In this document: positions 34,787 through 46,297 of the stretch, piece after piece | Layout of the letters: each line of letters begins with the position of its first letter | Position numbering within the stretch: position 1 is the stretch's first letter | NCBI GenBank assembly: GCA_002118135.1 | Contig: BDIU01000251.1 | Coordinates: forward strand, 49,835 to 113,834 | DNA from: Trebouxia sp. TZW2008 | Lineage: Eukaryota > Chlorophyta > Trebouxiophyceae > Trebouxiales > Trebouxiaceae | DNA: 64,000 bases | Reading direction: 5' to 3' | Position numbers and translations under genes: made by a program | Notes under the pieces: generated by a model | What the model saw: only the letters and a program-made list of their open reading frames with translations | Told to the model about the DNA's origin: nothing | The model's database searches: none

Positions 34787-35760
34787 GAACTGCTGCAAAA
34801 CTCCCATATGCAGCATGCTTGCAGTGCCGTGAAGGGGACTAGGCACTGCAAGTCTCATGTTGAGAGCCCTACTTGCTGCCAAGCCCCGATGGACCTTACT
34901 TGTTCTGTATTGTGTCAGTTGGGACCAAGGTCCTTGTGCATCACAGCTGACTGTGCTCTAGTGCTAGCAAAACTGGCGCCTGGCGCACAGTCCTGATGCC
35001 AGTAAGGTGTTTCCCAAATTCTGTCTGCTGGTTGCTACACAGTCCATATGCCATGCTCAGTACAGGAACATAAATGTTGCACTAGCAATGTCTTCACAGA
35101 TTAGGCATGTCTTTTCTTCGTCAGAAATGGTCTTGTTGTGCCATACAGACACGCTGTTTAGGCTGCCTGCAAGCTGAGGTGTGTAGTCGCATGCTGTGAT
35201 GATGGGTTGCCTTCTGAGGTTTATTGAGGTCTAGGTGTCATCTGTGTCAAGGTTCTAGGTGTTGCATACAGCGACTCCACCCTGTTTTACTGAGTTTTGG
35301 CTAGCTAGCGACTGAAGCTATCACATTGCAGTTTGACCTAGGCCTGGATGGTTTGAATTTCCATACTAGCATTAGAAGTAGATGATGTTCATACTGCACC
35401 ATGCTTGTGCCTCTTGATGTTCTGGTGCAATCTTAGGATACGCAACAGCATTCGCTTTCAGTTTTTGGTCATGTAGCATTTTCATTCTTTTGATTTGGCA
35501 GGTCCATGTGCGTCAACTGAGGCTTTTAACGATAAAGATGGTGCCAGTTCAGCACAAAACCAACCTCAGAGCAGTCGAGCAGAGTACAAATCTGATAAAT
35601 TGCGCAATTAATTACAATGTGAAGCGCTTCTTGTTTACCAGCAGCATTGTTTCATACGGTGACTCGTGATCAGAGGTCATTAACGCACTTGCTTTCTTTC
35701 CTTAAGCAGGGGACAATGCAACAGCAGCTCCCAGTCGATAAAGTTTGAGGACTTTTGCAT
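34787..35760. other. Intergenic region between ACX2 and the acid phosphatase gene
   Basis: No convincing open frame, RNA gene or repeat array is visible. Just after the ACX2 stop a short segment partly repeats the final coding bases (CTGCAAAA...CCATATGCAGC), a small echo of the local-duplication habit. Confidence 0.5.
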
Positions 35761-35810
35761 CACGTGCATATCACGGGGCCCTAAGATGTACGTAATATGT
35801 ATCACACGTG
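35761..35810. promoter_or_regulatory. Two CACGTG boxes upstream of the acid phosphatase
   Basis: Perfect CACGTG hexamers lie at 35761-35766 and 35805-35810, about 180-230 bp before the start codon. No PHR1-type GNATATNC site was recognised nearby. Confidence 0.4.
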
Positions 35811-35991
35811 AATCACAGTTCAGTTATGAAAGCATATTTGGCACTGCAAGAGATGCTGCTATCTGCTAACCCGCAAGCATCATCGCGGGCCTGCCTCGTT
35901 GTCGTTCTAAAGCTTTTGCGCAGCTTCGCGCTTGACTCGATCGATCATCAGTAAACTCTGAGCGCACGTCGTTGCCGTTACGACGTCCAGC

Positions 35992-38900
35992 ATGGCAGCG
36001 TGTAGAGTCACGCCATGCCTAGTATTGGTGACCCTGCTAGTGATAGGCGGCGCTCGCGCAGCTCCAAGTCTCACCACAGCGGCTCCTAGTGGAGCCCCAA
36101 CTGGCAGCCCTACTGCTGCCCCAGCAGCTTCGACAGTCAGCTTGACCCCAAACACCACAACGATTATGAATCGCACTCCGGTTCAAGTCACTATCAGTGG
36201 CGTCAATGGGCCCACAGAGGCTGGTGAGGCCGCGCCGTCGATCATGCATGTTCTTGCAAGTCTTCCGCAATCAAAACAAGATTACATTTGCCTTAGAGGC
36301 TGAGGTTAAGCGGTTCTGCAGATGTCGTTGCACTGTACTTCGCCGACGGAAACCCAGACCTCTCGAGGCCTTTGAAGTACATGTGGGCCGTCGACAGCTC
36401 ACCAAACTACACCACCACTGGCAGCGGAACATTGAAGTAAGCTCGATCAAAATGATGGGTTGCACAGCCCGGTTTGTTTAACTGCATCTGGGCAGGCACA
36501 AGCCTCAGGTGTCAGGCAGCTTATGCTGACGTTAACAACTGTCTGTGCAGCTTCAATATCCTGAATCAGCGCCAGAACCTAGCTTTCTACTTCTTCAGCA
36601 ATGTCTCACTGGACAACGGCTTCAGCAGCAAGACATATGTTGGAAGAAGTGCACAGAACCTGACCCTGGCCAACCCCAACATGCCTCTTCATGGACATTT
36701 GGCATTGACCTCAGTTCCCACGTGAGCTCCTTCCTGGCCCTTCAGCGCTGCATGCACATGCAAGAACAAACGTAGTCTTTGCTGCAGATAACACTGTTCA
36801 ACAAGTAATACAGTGCTTGTCATTTTGCCTTACAGCCAATGAAGATCTGTGTGCTGCTAGCTGTTACTGGCATGCACATATCTGCATCCACACATCAGCA
36901 AAGCCAGCTTCACTCTGCTACCATGCATGTCTGAACATGTTGCCACCTGTTGGCACCCGGCGGGAGAACATTCCCTGTGCCTTGCAGCAGCAGACACTTG
37001 CAGACAATGGTTACCTCACACCAGTTGCTGATATAATGCAGGCAGATGGTGGTTGAATGGATCACAAGGGATGCAATCGCCGCATGGTTGTGTACAGCAC
37101 CTCATATAGCTCCCCAAACAACATGATGTCAGCCAGCAGCAATTGTTGTCAGACAGGAAGTTCTCGTGTCAGATGCTGATGCATGTGGCAATCTGTGTAC
37201 TGCAGGCAAATGGTGGTAGAATGAACCACAAGGAATGCAACCTTTGCCATGGTCATGTACAACACCTCAAACAGCTTTCAAACTAAATTTCCTGCCTGTC
37301 CGATGCATTTGTTGCCAGCTAGATATACCTGACATGTTCATGTACTGCAGGCAAATGGTGGTGGAATGGACCACAAGGGATGCAACCACGCCCATGGTCA
37401 TGTACGGCACCACCAACGGCTCCCTACCCAACATGGTGTCAGCTGCCAGCAAGACATACAATGCATCAAGCTTCTGTGGATCACCTGCCAATGACACAGG
37501 CTATGTTGACCCCGGCATGCTACACACTGCCACCCTCACCAACCTTTCATATAGCACCAGATACTACTACCAGTACGGTGACATGGTAAGTTTCTCTGAA
37601 CCTGAGAACAATTTCTTACCCATGCCTTGTGTTGAGCTTTGTTGTTCAGAAAACTTGCGTATAGTACCAGACACTATTACCCGTATGATGACATGGTCAG
37701 TCCAGCATCAACAGTATGAGACACACTGGTCTCCTGTTCAGCCATTTTGTCTCTGAGGATTCTCATGCTGGCATGCTACACACTGCCACCCTCACCAACC
37801 TTTCATACAACACCCAATACCACTACCAGTACGGTGACATGGTCAGTCCCTCAACCTAAGAACAAGTGCTCACCCATGCCTTACGCCATGTCAACCCTGG
37901 CATGCTGCACTCTGCCACCCTCACCAACCTTTTATACAACACCAGACACTACTGCCAATACGGTGACATGGTCAGGCCAGCTTGAGAATTAGTGCATGCA
38001 CATGCCTTGTTTTGTGCCTGATACAGGCTGGCAAACATTGCGTACGTACGCCTTGTGTGAAAACTAATCAGCCTGCGACACATGCCATGTGTTGTCTTAT
38101 TCTTTGTATGACAGTTTCAGAGCTGAGGGTTTTGTGCATAACTTGCGGTGATGCATATGTCACTTTCAAGCTGCCGTGTCAGGAGCCATTTCCGTCTTAC
38201 CAACCTGCACATTCAGCAAGGCTGTGGCAATGCTGTGAGTTTCTGCAAAAGAGTGTGCTGGAGCTGTATCTGTCTGTTTAGTTCTGCTGGTACTATTTCA
38301 TGGACTGCAGAGCATTTGATGCTACGAATGATACGAGCAGGCACAATATGGCAATATGTCATATAGCGTATGGCTACTTTCACAAAGTCGTACAAGCATG
38401 CAACAGCTATGCTGAACAAATGCTGCTGATGTGCAGACCTTGGGCCTCAGTGCAGTGTACAGCTTCTTGACAGGCCCTCCTGTTGGAGCGTCATCCACAG
38501 TGCACTTCCTGGCTATGGCTGATTTGGGTCACACAACCCTTGACAGCGCAGATGAGTACGACTATGATGAGTCCACAGACACACTCAACTATTCTCCTGA
38601 AGGTACACCAGAAAGGGTAAGTGCCTCAATTTTTGCTTTACTGCTTTAGCCTAGGATGACCACAAACATGCAGCTTTCTTGACTTGAAATACTGTCTGCT
38701 CTGCTGCTTTGGTGAGACTGTAGCATCACTTGCAGCAGGGTGTAGCAGCAACCAGACATGTAGATAGGGGGATAGCAATTCACATGCAGTACAAGCATGC
38801 AAGTTCTGCATGCAAGCTTGGACGCATTGAAGCAGTACATGTTTCATGGGACAGTCAGCTGATCCCTGCAATCAAAATCTAGCCAAACTTCAAATGTAAC

Positions 38901-41900
38901 ATGTTTTTCTCATGTGTCCTCATGTGAACAGTACACTGTGCCAAATGCTGTACAGCACAGCTCTGATGCTGTCGCAAGCATGCTTCCTAAGAGACAATGA
39001 TGCTTGATATGATCCCCCTGGTGCAATCTGCTGTGCAGCGCCCTTGCATGCCAGGAGATGACTGCTGAAGATGACTGTTGTGGTGCAGGCTGACCAGACT
39101 ATTCAAATGATCATCTACGACAATGAGTATCAGCAAGGTGCATCAAGGGGCACTGTGAATGCCATGGCTGCTGACACCACACAGAACTGGACCCTGACTT
39201 TGCTCAATGGAGATGTCAGCTATGCCAGGTCAGCAAACATTTGAAGATTTTGATGTGCATTTTGACAAGTTCTGTGCTAAAATTTAGTCTCAGGGGCACT
39301 GTGAATGCCATGGCTGCTGACATCACCCAGAGCTGGAGCCTCACCCTGCTCAATGGAGATGTCAGCTATGCCAGGTCAGTCCTTGTCAAGACACTGCAAA
39401 ACAAACCAGAAGCAAAGCTTGCAGCAATTGTGTTTGGAGTTGCTTAAAATGAATTGTTGAAGCTATGCTGACTGTGTCATGGCTCTGCAACCAGTCCACT
39501 GCATTGACCGTCTGTCATAAGCCCGGCCAGAAATGGCAAATGCCCTGCATCTGTCTATGCATGAATCAGGGCTGCATCCCAAGTCAAGATGCTCAGTGGA
39601 TGCCACGAGTCCTAAATCTGAGATGATGACTTGTTGAGGTGTTGCGTTGTCTACATGCAGTGCAACGTTGATAGAGTCTACTGGTGGATTCTGGAGGCTC
39701 AGCATGCTGCTGCTGCTGCTGCTCAAGCATGCTGAGTTGCCAAGTGCCCGGTGTCATCTGCTAAGCAATAGTTGCTGAGTGCTGAGGTGCTGGTGTGCAG
39801 GGGTGAGCAGACGATGTGGGATGTGTTCATGGACCAATTTGAGGTGCTGGCCACCAAGGCCCCCGTCATGCTGGTGGCAGGCAACCATGAGCGTGACTTC
39901 CCAGACTCAGGAGACCGCTACAACACAGCCATTGACTCTGGTATGGATCTTTAACTATTTTGGGCACAGTCTGTGCATTGACTGGCGCCTGGCAAGGTAT
40001 CAGCTTCGTCAGTTCTGATGCTGTTCAGCAAGAAATGTTTTGAAAAAATGCATGTCTAGAAGTGTTCATAACTTCATTGTAGTCAGTGTCTGACAACACC
40101 ACAGCGGCAAGGGTGTGATCAACAACATTTGCATTGCTCAAGACTGCCTGCAGCGCTTCCTTGAACTCTGTGCATTTGTGAAGCATGGCAACCGCAGCCT
40201 GGTGCCGCATCGGTACAAACAACATCACAGCATGTATTCATGCCACATGCCTTCCTCATTCATACGACAAACAGGTTTTGCACCAAACCTTGCTTGTCTG
40301 AGTCTTCAGCACATCACGCTGTGGAATGCCTCTTTTGATGCAGATCTTGCGTTTAACACTGCAACAGCTGCACAGCACCAGCACTAGACGGGTGTGCTGA
40401 TCAGAGCAATGGTTGACCATGTAAGATGTGGTGCATGAATTGCAGCTTGCAGTTGGAGATTGTGGTGTGTCCTTCTACCAGGGCTTCCAGCAGCAATACA
40501 CCAGCATTCAGTGCAGTGTTTACTGAGCCACAGCCCCAAAAGACCTTTTGCTATTCGCAATGTTGCTGTTGGTACATGATGCTGCTGAATGACCACAATG
40601 AAGTTTGAATGCTCACAGCAACGATACATTGCAGACGGAGAGTGTGATGTGTCCTTCTGCCAGCGTTTTCAGCAGCCAGACAACACCAGCAGACACGATA
40701 TGAATTTGTTGACTTAGACACAGCCATTGATACTTGTGCCCATCATGTTTCTGTAGGCAAATGTGAAAGTACATGGGATTTGAGTGAACACATCAACTTT
40801 GCATTGCAGGTGGAGAGTGTGGTGTGTCCTTCTACCAGCGTTTCCAGCAGCCATACAACACCAGCAACCAGTATGTGGACGACGATGGCACCACACGCAA
40901 CCCCTCCTGGTACAGCTTCAACCACGGCCCCATCCACTTCATCGGCTACACCACCGAGCTGGACTTCTCTGCTGGCTCCCCACAATGGCTGTGAGTCCTT
41001 ACCAGTCTCTGAATACCGACTCATTGATACGACTGATAAGAGCAAGAACAGTCACAGCAGTACCAACGGTTGTCGTCATCATCATCAACAGCAACAGCAA
41101 CAATGCCCGTAACAATGAGCAGGACATCAGGGTGTATTGGCAGCAATGACCTGCAGTGGTTTATCCTGAGCAATGGTGGTTACATGCAACATGTCACGCC
41201 AGTGTGGACGGGGCCCATACACACACTGGCAAAATATGTTGCAGACCTCGCTTTCATGTGGCTACTGCACATTCAGGCCAGTCTAAAGTCTCAGGCCATA
41301 TTGTTGACCGAATGTGGCTGATGCAGATTCATCAATGATGACTTGGCAGCAGTGAACCGCAGCGTCACTCCTTGGGTGATTGTGAACGGTCACAGGCCCA
41401 TCTACACCACCAGCACCAGCGGTGGCTCCATCACCTCAGTCATCCAGGTGGCTGATGACCTCAGAGAGTCTCTGGAAGACATCTTCTACAAGTACCAGGT
41501 GAGCAGGCCTCAGGGATGCGTTTAGACTGATTATACTGTTGAGCTAAATGCCTGCTGCAACATCACCTGGCGAGCAGGCCTCAGGGGTTTTATTCAGACT
41601 ATATGTATTGTTGAGCTGACCGCCTGCTGCAACATCACCTGACAATATCCAGTGCAGCTGTGTGAAACAGGGCGTGGTCTGGATTGGCATTCAAGATACT
41701 CTGCCTTTGGCAATGCAAATATTATTGGTTTTGGCCAAGTAGTTTTTGCATAGATGCACCAGGTTCTGCCCAGTTGGTGCACATCTTGTGTGGTGCATAG
41801 TTGTTCAGTCAAAGTTGCAGGGGCTCAGGGTCTCAGCAGATGCTCCTCACGATATCTGTTGCTTTGAGCTGCAAATACTTTACACCATCTGTGCTCAATG

Positions 41901-43378
41901 AGTAGGTCATTACTCTCTCAAAAAAACATTCAACAGCAGTCCACACAACCACTGCATATACAGACATCTGTAGCGCTTTGAGTCATGATGCGTGCAGGTT
42001 GACGTTACATTCCACGGTCATGACCACATCTACGAGAGGACTTGCCCTGTGTTCAACAAGATCTGCCAACCCACAAACTCTGACGGTTCAGCTGGTGGAC
42101 CTATCCACGTTGTGGTCGGCAATGCTGGATATGAGTTGTCTTGGTTTGCTAACCCCTCACCTCCCAACTACTGGGACAAGATCGTGGTGGAGCACGGTTA
42201 CTCACGGTGCACAGCCAACCAAACCATCCTAACCTGTGAGGTAGGTCCATGACTTCCCATGGTCGGCTGTCTGTAGACCAAGGCTAGATTTGAACAGAAA
42301 CATTTGGATGCCAAGCACTGCTTCTGCATGCACAGTCTTGTTTGCATAGACAGCGTTTACATTGAGCTCTGCTTGTACAGTCACAAGCACTGCCCATGGG
42401 AAGCCTGGCCTCAACACTGCTTGCTGCATGCAATTGCCTTGTGTTTGCGACCTCTTCTGTACATTGGTGATATGCCATGCATCAAGTACTTGATACGGCT
42501 GCCATGCTCACCATACAAGTTACTGTCTGCAAGCTGTCAGCAATGTGACTGGCAAGCACATGGACCACCAGACGCTCATCATGCTCTGTTTTGAAGTGTT
42601 TCCAGACATGCACAGTTTAAAGTATGTTACTGTCTGCAGGCTGTCAGCAGTGTGACTGTCAAGCAGATGGACCAATGGACCCTGAGCAAGCCCATGAACT
42701 GGGCAGCAGCTAGACCCAAGAACAAGACAGCCAAGATCGCTGCTTTTAACACCATCTACAAACCCAGTGTGCTTGGCAAGCAAATTTCCACTGGATGTTG
42801 AGCATGCTATGTGCCTGCAGGCTGTCAGCAGTGTGACCGGCAAGCAGATGGACCAGTGGACCCTAAGCAAGCCCATGGACTGGGTAGCAGCCGGCCCTAA
42901 GAACATGACAGCCAAGATCGCTGCATTCAACAACATCTACAACCCCATGGGCAATGTCGGCGAGATCTTCGGCCTTCCAGGCGCAAACTACACCACAGTC
43001 TTTGCACCCGTCTATGAGGCTTTCGCCTCAGGCAATGCATCACTCATCACACAGTTGGCTAACAGCAGCATGATGACTCACCTGCTGGAACGTGCGGTGA
43101 ACGGCAACTTCGGTACCGGTACTGCTGACACCATGGTGGATGTCTGGGGTGTGTTGCAACCGGCATACAATGTGATGATGGACATCATCAATGGTAACAG
43201 CAATATGGCTAGCTCTGTGGCTGCTGCTGCTAACCCCATCATTGTGCCAATGTTCCAGAAGATTCAGGCTGTTGCTGCTGCCTACAACAACGAAGGCGGG
43301 CTGTGGTATCAGTCAAGCAGGTCTTCCAGCATGGGCTCTACATCTACTACTGCCAGCACTGCAACTGCAGGAAAGTAG
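35992..43378 (+). CDS. Purple acid phosphatase, secreted
   Basis: Metallophosphoesterase that releases phosphate from organic esters, usually outside the cell or in the vacuole. Proposed exons 35992-36223, 36322-36436, 36551-36721, 37351-37585, 38437-38616, 39089-39228, 39801-39940, 40810-40990, 41327-41498, 41998-42240 and 42821-43378 join in phase to 788 residues. A signal peptide (CLVLVTLLVIGGARA) is followed by a Thr/Ala/Pro-rich stretch, an Fn3-like region with VVEWTTRDATTPMVMYG, and the catalytic domain with the five metal-ligand blocks: MADLG, NGDVSYAR, GNHE, NGHRP and GHDHIYER. Many NxS/T sites suit secretion. About 200 residues after the catalytic domain, including a Ser/Thr-rich end, are unlike standard plant enzymes. 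Five parts of the gene are tandemly duplicated (listed separately). Family is certain; substrate is not. Confidence 0.93.
37042..37440 (+). repeat. Triplicated start of acid phosphatase exon 4
   Basis: Copies begin at 37042, 37206 and 37351 (offsets 164 and 145 bp), each behind a CAG acceptor and each starting CA(G/A)ATGGTGGT. Copy 1 shows VVEWITRDA with later disruption; copy 2 has TGG changed to TGA; copy 3 is the used exon (VVEWTTRDATTPMVMYGTT). Confidence 0.88.
37530..37990 (+). repeat. Acid phosphatase exon 4 end in four copies
   Basis: The exon end (CTACCAGTACGGTGACATG then GTAAG) is echoed with donors at 37695, 37841 and 37970, each ending GACATG then GTCAG. Offsets are 110, 146 and 129 bp. 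The last two copies keep much of HTATLTNLS; the copies carry indels. Confidence 0.85.
39137..39374 (+). repeat. Duplicated catalytic exon segment (GDVSYAR) in the acid phosphatase
   Basis: The second half of exon 6, RGTVNAMAADTTQNWTLTLL then NGDVSYAR, recurs 146 bp downstream as RGTVNAMAADITQSWSLTLL then NGDVSYAR. The copy has an acceptor-like CTCAG and an equivalent donor (GCCAG then GTCAGT). It is open, and its phases match, so including both would give an in-frame protein with two metal-ligand blocks. Confidence 0.9.
40452..40880 (+). repeat. Triplicated start of acid phosphatase exon 8
   Basis: Copies begin at about 40452, 40635 and 40810 (offsets about 183 and 175 bp). Each reads GGAGA(T/G)TGTG(G/A)TGTGTCCTTCT then a CCAG(G/C)G(C/T)TT-like block. 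The third is the used exon (GECGVSFYQRFQQPYNTSNQ); the first two lose the frame after about 60 bp. Confidence 0.88.
42533..42950 (+). repeat. Triplicated start of acid phosphatase exon 11
   Basis: Copies of GCTGTCAGCA(A/G)TGTGAC begin at about 42533, 42640 and 42821. Copy 2 (VSSVTVKQMDQWTLSKPMNW) is open for over 40 residues and close to the used copy 3 (VSSVTGKQMDQWTLSKPMDW), 181 bp apart. Copy 1 is short and lacks the acceptor G (CTGCAA). Confidence 0.88.
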
Positions 43379-44241
43379 ACCTAAGGCTGCACACTTACAC
43401 AAGTACGGTGTCAGCGCACCTGCTTGAATGCTGAGCACATACAGCTCTTTGTTTGGTTTGCAGTCAGCCCATGCAAACTATTGAATTGAAGGGCAAAGCT
43501 TTAGTAGGACAATGCCAGCCTCGCCAAAGAGTGTTGCGCCTTTGCTTGATTGGCATTCTCCTCACAACTGCGTACAGACTTTTCTGTTGGGTTGCGATTT
43601 TCACTCATGCATCAGACTCCTCGGGTGTGGTAAACGATCTTGTCTCTCTTTGTTGCAGCATCGATGTTATGATGCAGTGGTTGCAGCTGTTGATATTATT
43701 GTCATGCTCGTTTGTTGACCAGGATCTGATCACACATACTGTTGGGATAATGGTTTCATGATGCAAAGGATCTGCTGTTGTGCACAGCTTGCCATGAGCA
43801 ACTGTGCTGAACCGTGTCAAACAGCCACAATTGTTTTATCAATATGTATAGATCAGCCTCACTTGAAATTGTAACAACTGCTGATTGAGCGACGTCGTGC
43901 TTTGCACATGTCATACATTTTGCTGACACATGATGTTGTCGTGGCGCCCTATCATGGTATGTAAGGTCAAGTTGCACGAACAGTCCATGTACCAGGTAGC
44001 GTACCTTTGCCTGCAAAGATCAATGCCACACAAGATCTTGGTTTGCTCCTGCCTTGTTTTGTAAGCAGCTAGTTACTCACAAAGCACAGGCCTAGGCGTA
44101 TAAAGCAACCAGGCAAACAGCACAAGTCACAGCACGAGCATAAGACGCAGATCAGCACCACACGTCAAAATATCCATACCAACTGCAAGTGCTGCCCAGC
44201 AAGCTCTGCAATGGCTGCATCAAGAGTCACTGGCTGATGTG
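43379..44241. other. Convergent intergenic region
   Basis: This stretch lies between the ends of the acid phosphatase (+) and EF-hand (-) genes and probably holds both 3' ends. No gene-like open frame, RNA gene or repeat array was seen. A TGTAA near 43,957 is a possible poly(A) signal for the plus-strand gene. Confidence 0.5.
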
Positions 44242-46120
44242 TTACCAAAGGCTGCTAGCTGGCCGCAAGATAAATAGGCCTGGGCTAGTGCCTTGCATGC
44301 TGTCATCCACTGCTACGCCAAACATGTCAATAGCCTTCTTCTTCTGATTCTGCTGGTGCTGCTTGTGATGCATGGCTGCATCTCTGTCCACGCCCTTTCT
44401 GCTGCCCACTTTGTTGCTCGAGCTATTGACGGACTGACTTCTGCGCAGAACAGCATCCTGTTTGCCAAGAGCCTTCAATGCTGCCAAATGGGCATCTGCT
44501 GAGCAGACAAACGGCTTCTGACTGCCATGTCTGCAAGCCATGTGCTGCACTTTGGGCTCAGCCTTGTGGCGCTTGTCAGCATTTGCACTGTCTGAGGCTG
44601 GTATGTGCACAGCTGAGCCTGCTTGGGACTGCCTGGCATGTCTCTGCACTGACTTTGATGAGTTTGCTTTGCTGTTTCTTGGTTTCATATGCAATGCCGG
44701 CAAACCTGCATCAAAAGAAACACTCATACAGGCTCTGCAATGCACGTTATGGAGAAAGTTGCTGTCGTTTGATTGAAGGTAGCATTGCGTACCAGACATG
44801 AGGCTTTGTTGCTCTTTCAGAGCTGCTTCAATCACAGCTGAACTGGCTGAGTCAGGCCTGTATAGCCCAGAATCAATCTCTGGTAACTTGAGCTCAGTTG
44901 GGGAGCTCAAGTGCTGTGTTGCTGGCTTGACATCTGCATACAACTTGCTGCTTAGCCATATCTCCTGGTTGAAAACCTGACTGCTTTTGCAAAAGGCATC
45001 CAGATAGATGCTTGCCTGCTTTGTTTGAATTCGCAGATAACATGCCCAGCAGGACTTTGTCCCTCTCATGCACTGCCGCAATGATCTTCTTCCTGAGGGA
45101 AAACAACATTGAGAGAGACAAAGCCTTGCAACAGTCTGACAACAAGGTTGAAAAAAGCTTGCAATAGCAGCGCCCATGTAACAAAGATGGACTGTGTGGG
45201 GTAAGAGAGTCAGCCTCTCCGCACCTTCGGTACTCATTGACTGTAGTGTCAAATGACAAAGCTGCTGATCGCTGTGTGCTGTTAGCTGGGTTTGGGGAGA
45301 GAAGCTGAGCAGTCATGATCTTCACAAAGGCATCATAGCCAACCTCGCCTGACGCATCAGCACCAGCCTGGATCAGCATTTGCTTGATTTCCTGCTGCGA
45401 GGCTTTGATTCCAAGTAGCTGCAGCAAACAGGTGCATCAGTCTTCAGTGGTGCTTGCTACTGATGGTCGCCGCAGCCAAAATACTGCCTGCAGCAAATCT
45501 GTTGAATATCTCGCTCATTCAACAGATCAACTTGGGGCCGGTGCATTCTTTTGACGTGTTTAAGCCAAGCGTATATTTTGGATGCCCAGGACCAGTGTCT
45601 CAACTGATTCTGCCGTTGTGTCCAAATGCAGCAAACGAGTCAAGAAGAAGCAGAATCTACACCTTGAATGCACTTCCCAGCTCCCCTGAATCAATTGCTC
45701 CCGAACCATCAGCATCGATGAGCCTACAAACAAACTTGTTGGAGACCGTTTCAAAGCTTGAACATGCATGTGAGCATTAAGACGCATACATGAAGCACTG
45801 CTGGGTCTGTTTGGTCTGCTCAGCTGACAATTTGGGTTTGATGGCCTACACAATAGCAGCTTGACTTGCGGAAGATGTTCAGGCGTAGTCAGCAGGCAGC
45901 TGGCCAAATCGCTTACCGTTCCATGCTTGCCAAGCCAAACAGAGACGTGCTCGGCAGGTGAGCCGAGCAAGCGATGCATGGCTGTCTTGGTGCTAGGAGG
46001 CAGAGGCCCAGCTCGAAAGTTCAAACAGCCCTCAGAAGTTTGACTTTCTTCTCGGACACCGTCAGCTGCCGAGCGGTCCGTCCAGAAAGTACTTGTGGCT
46101 GTGAGGCGGCGTGGCGCCAT
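44242..46120 (-). CDS. EF-hand pair protein with long basic C-terminus
   Basis: Proposed exons on the minus strand: 46120-45917, 45845-45790, 45723-45663, 45418-45225, 45092-45016 and 44933-44242, joined in phase to 427 residues. The first EF-hand, CFMLIDADGSGAIDSGELGS, has a canonical calcium loop (D, D, S at positions 1, 3, 5 and E at 12). The second, QAGADASGEVGYDAFVKIM, has Gly at loop position 1 and Ala at 12, so it probably does not bind calcium well. After VNEYRRKKIIAAVHERDKV a Ser/Lys/His-rich, probably disordered tail follows. Introns 1, 2 and 5 are only about 70-80 bp; intron 5 appears to start with GC (KAG, GCAAGC donor). An in-frame ATG at 46168 would add 16 residues. The family (centrin/calmodulin-like) is clear; the exact role is unknown. 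Confidence 0.75.
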
Positions 46121-46297
46121 AACGACAAGGATTCCAGGCTGAGCTGCAGCGGCAGCATTCTTGCTCACTTCTGAGCTTGCAGACTTGAAGCTCGGATTCT
46201 GAAAATACTTTGGGGACGCTTTGCTGTCCCCGTTGCAAGATGCCTTTCACAGTGGTCAACTTCAGGCTGCAAGTGGGTTGCACAATAGCAGCATGCG
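46121..46297. promoter_or_regulatory. Very short divergent promoter, EF-hand and coiled-coil genes
   Basis: Only about 130-180 bp separates the two divergent start codons. The two genes therefore almost certainly share promoter elements. No TATA box is obvious. Confidence 0.5.

Noticed and set aside
44894..45427. Alternative end of the EF-hand protein at 44894
   Set aside because: Reading straight on gives an implausible short tail, whereas a GC-AG intron joins a frame with clearly protein-like sequence (SSAVIEAALKEQQSLMSG) that stays open to 44242.
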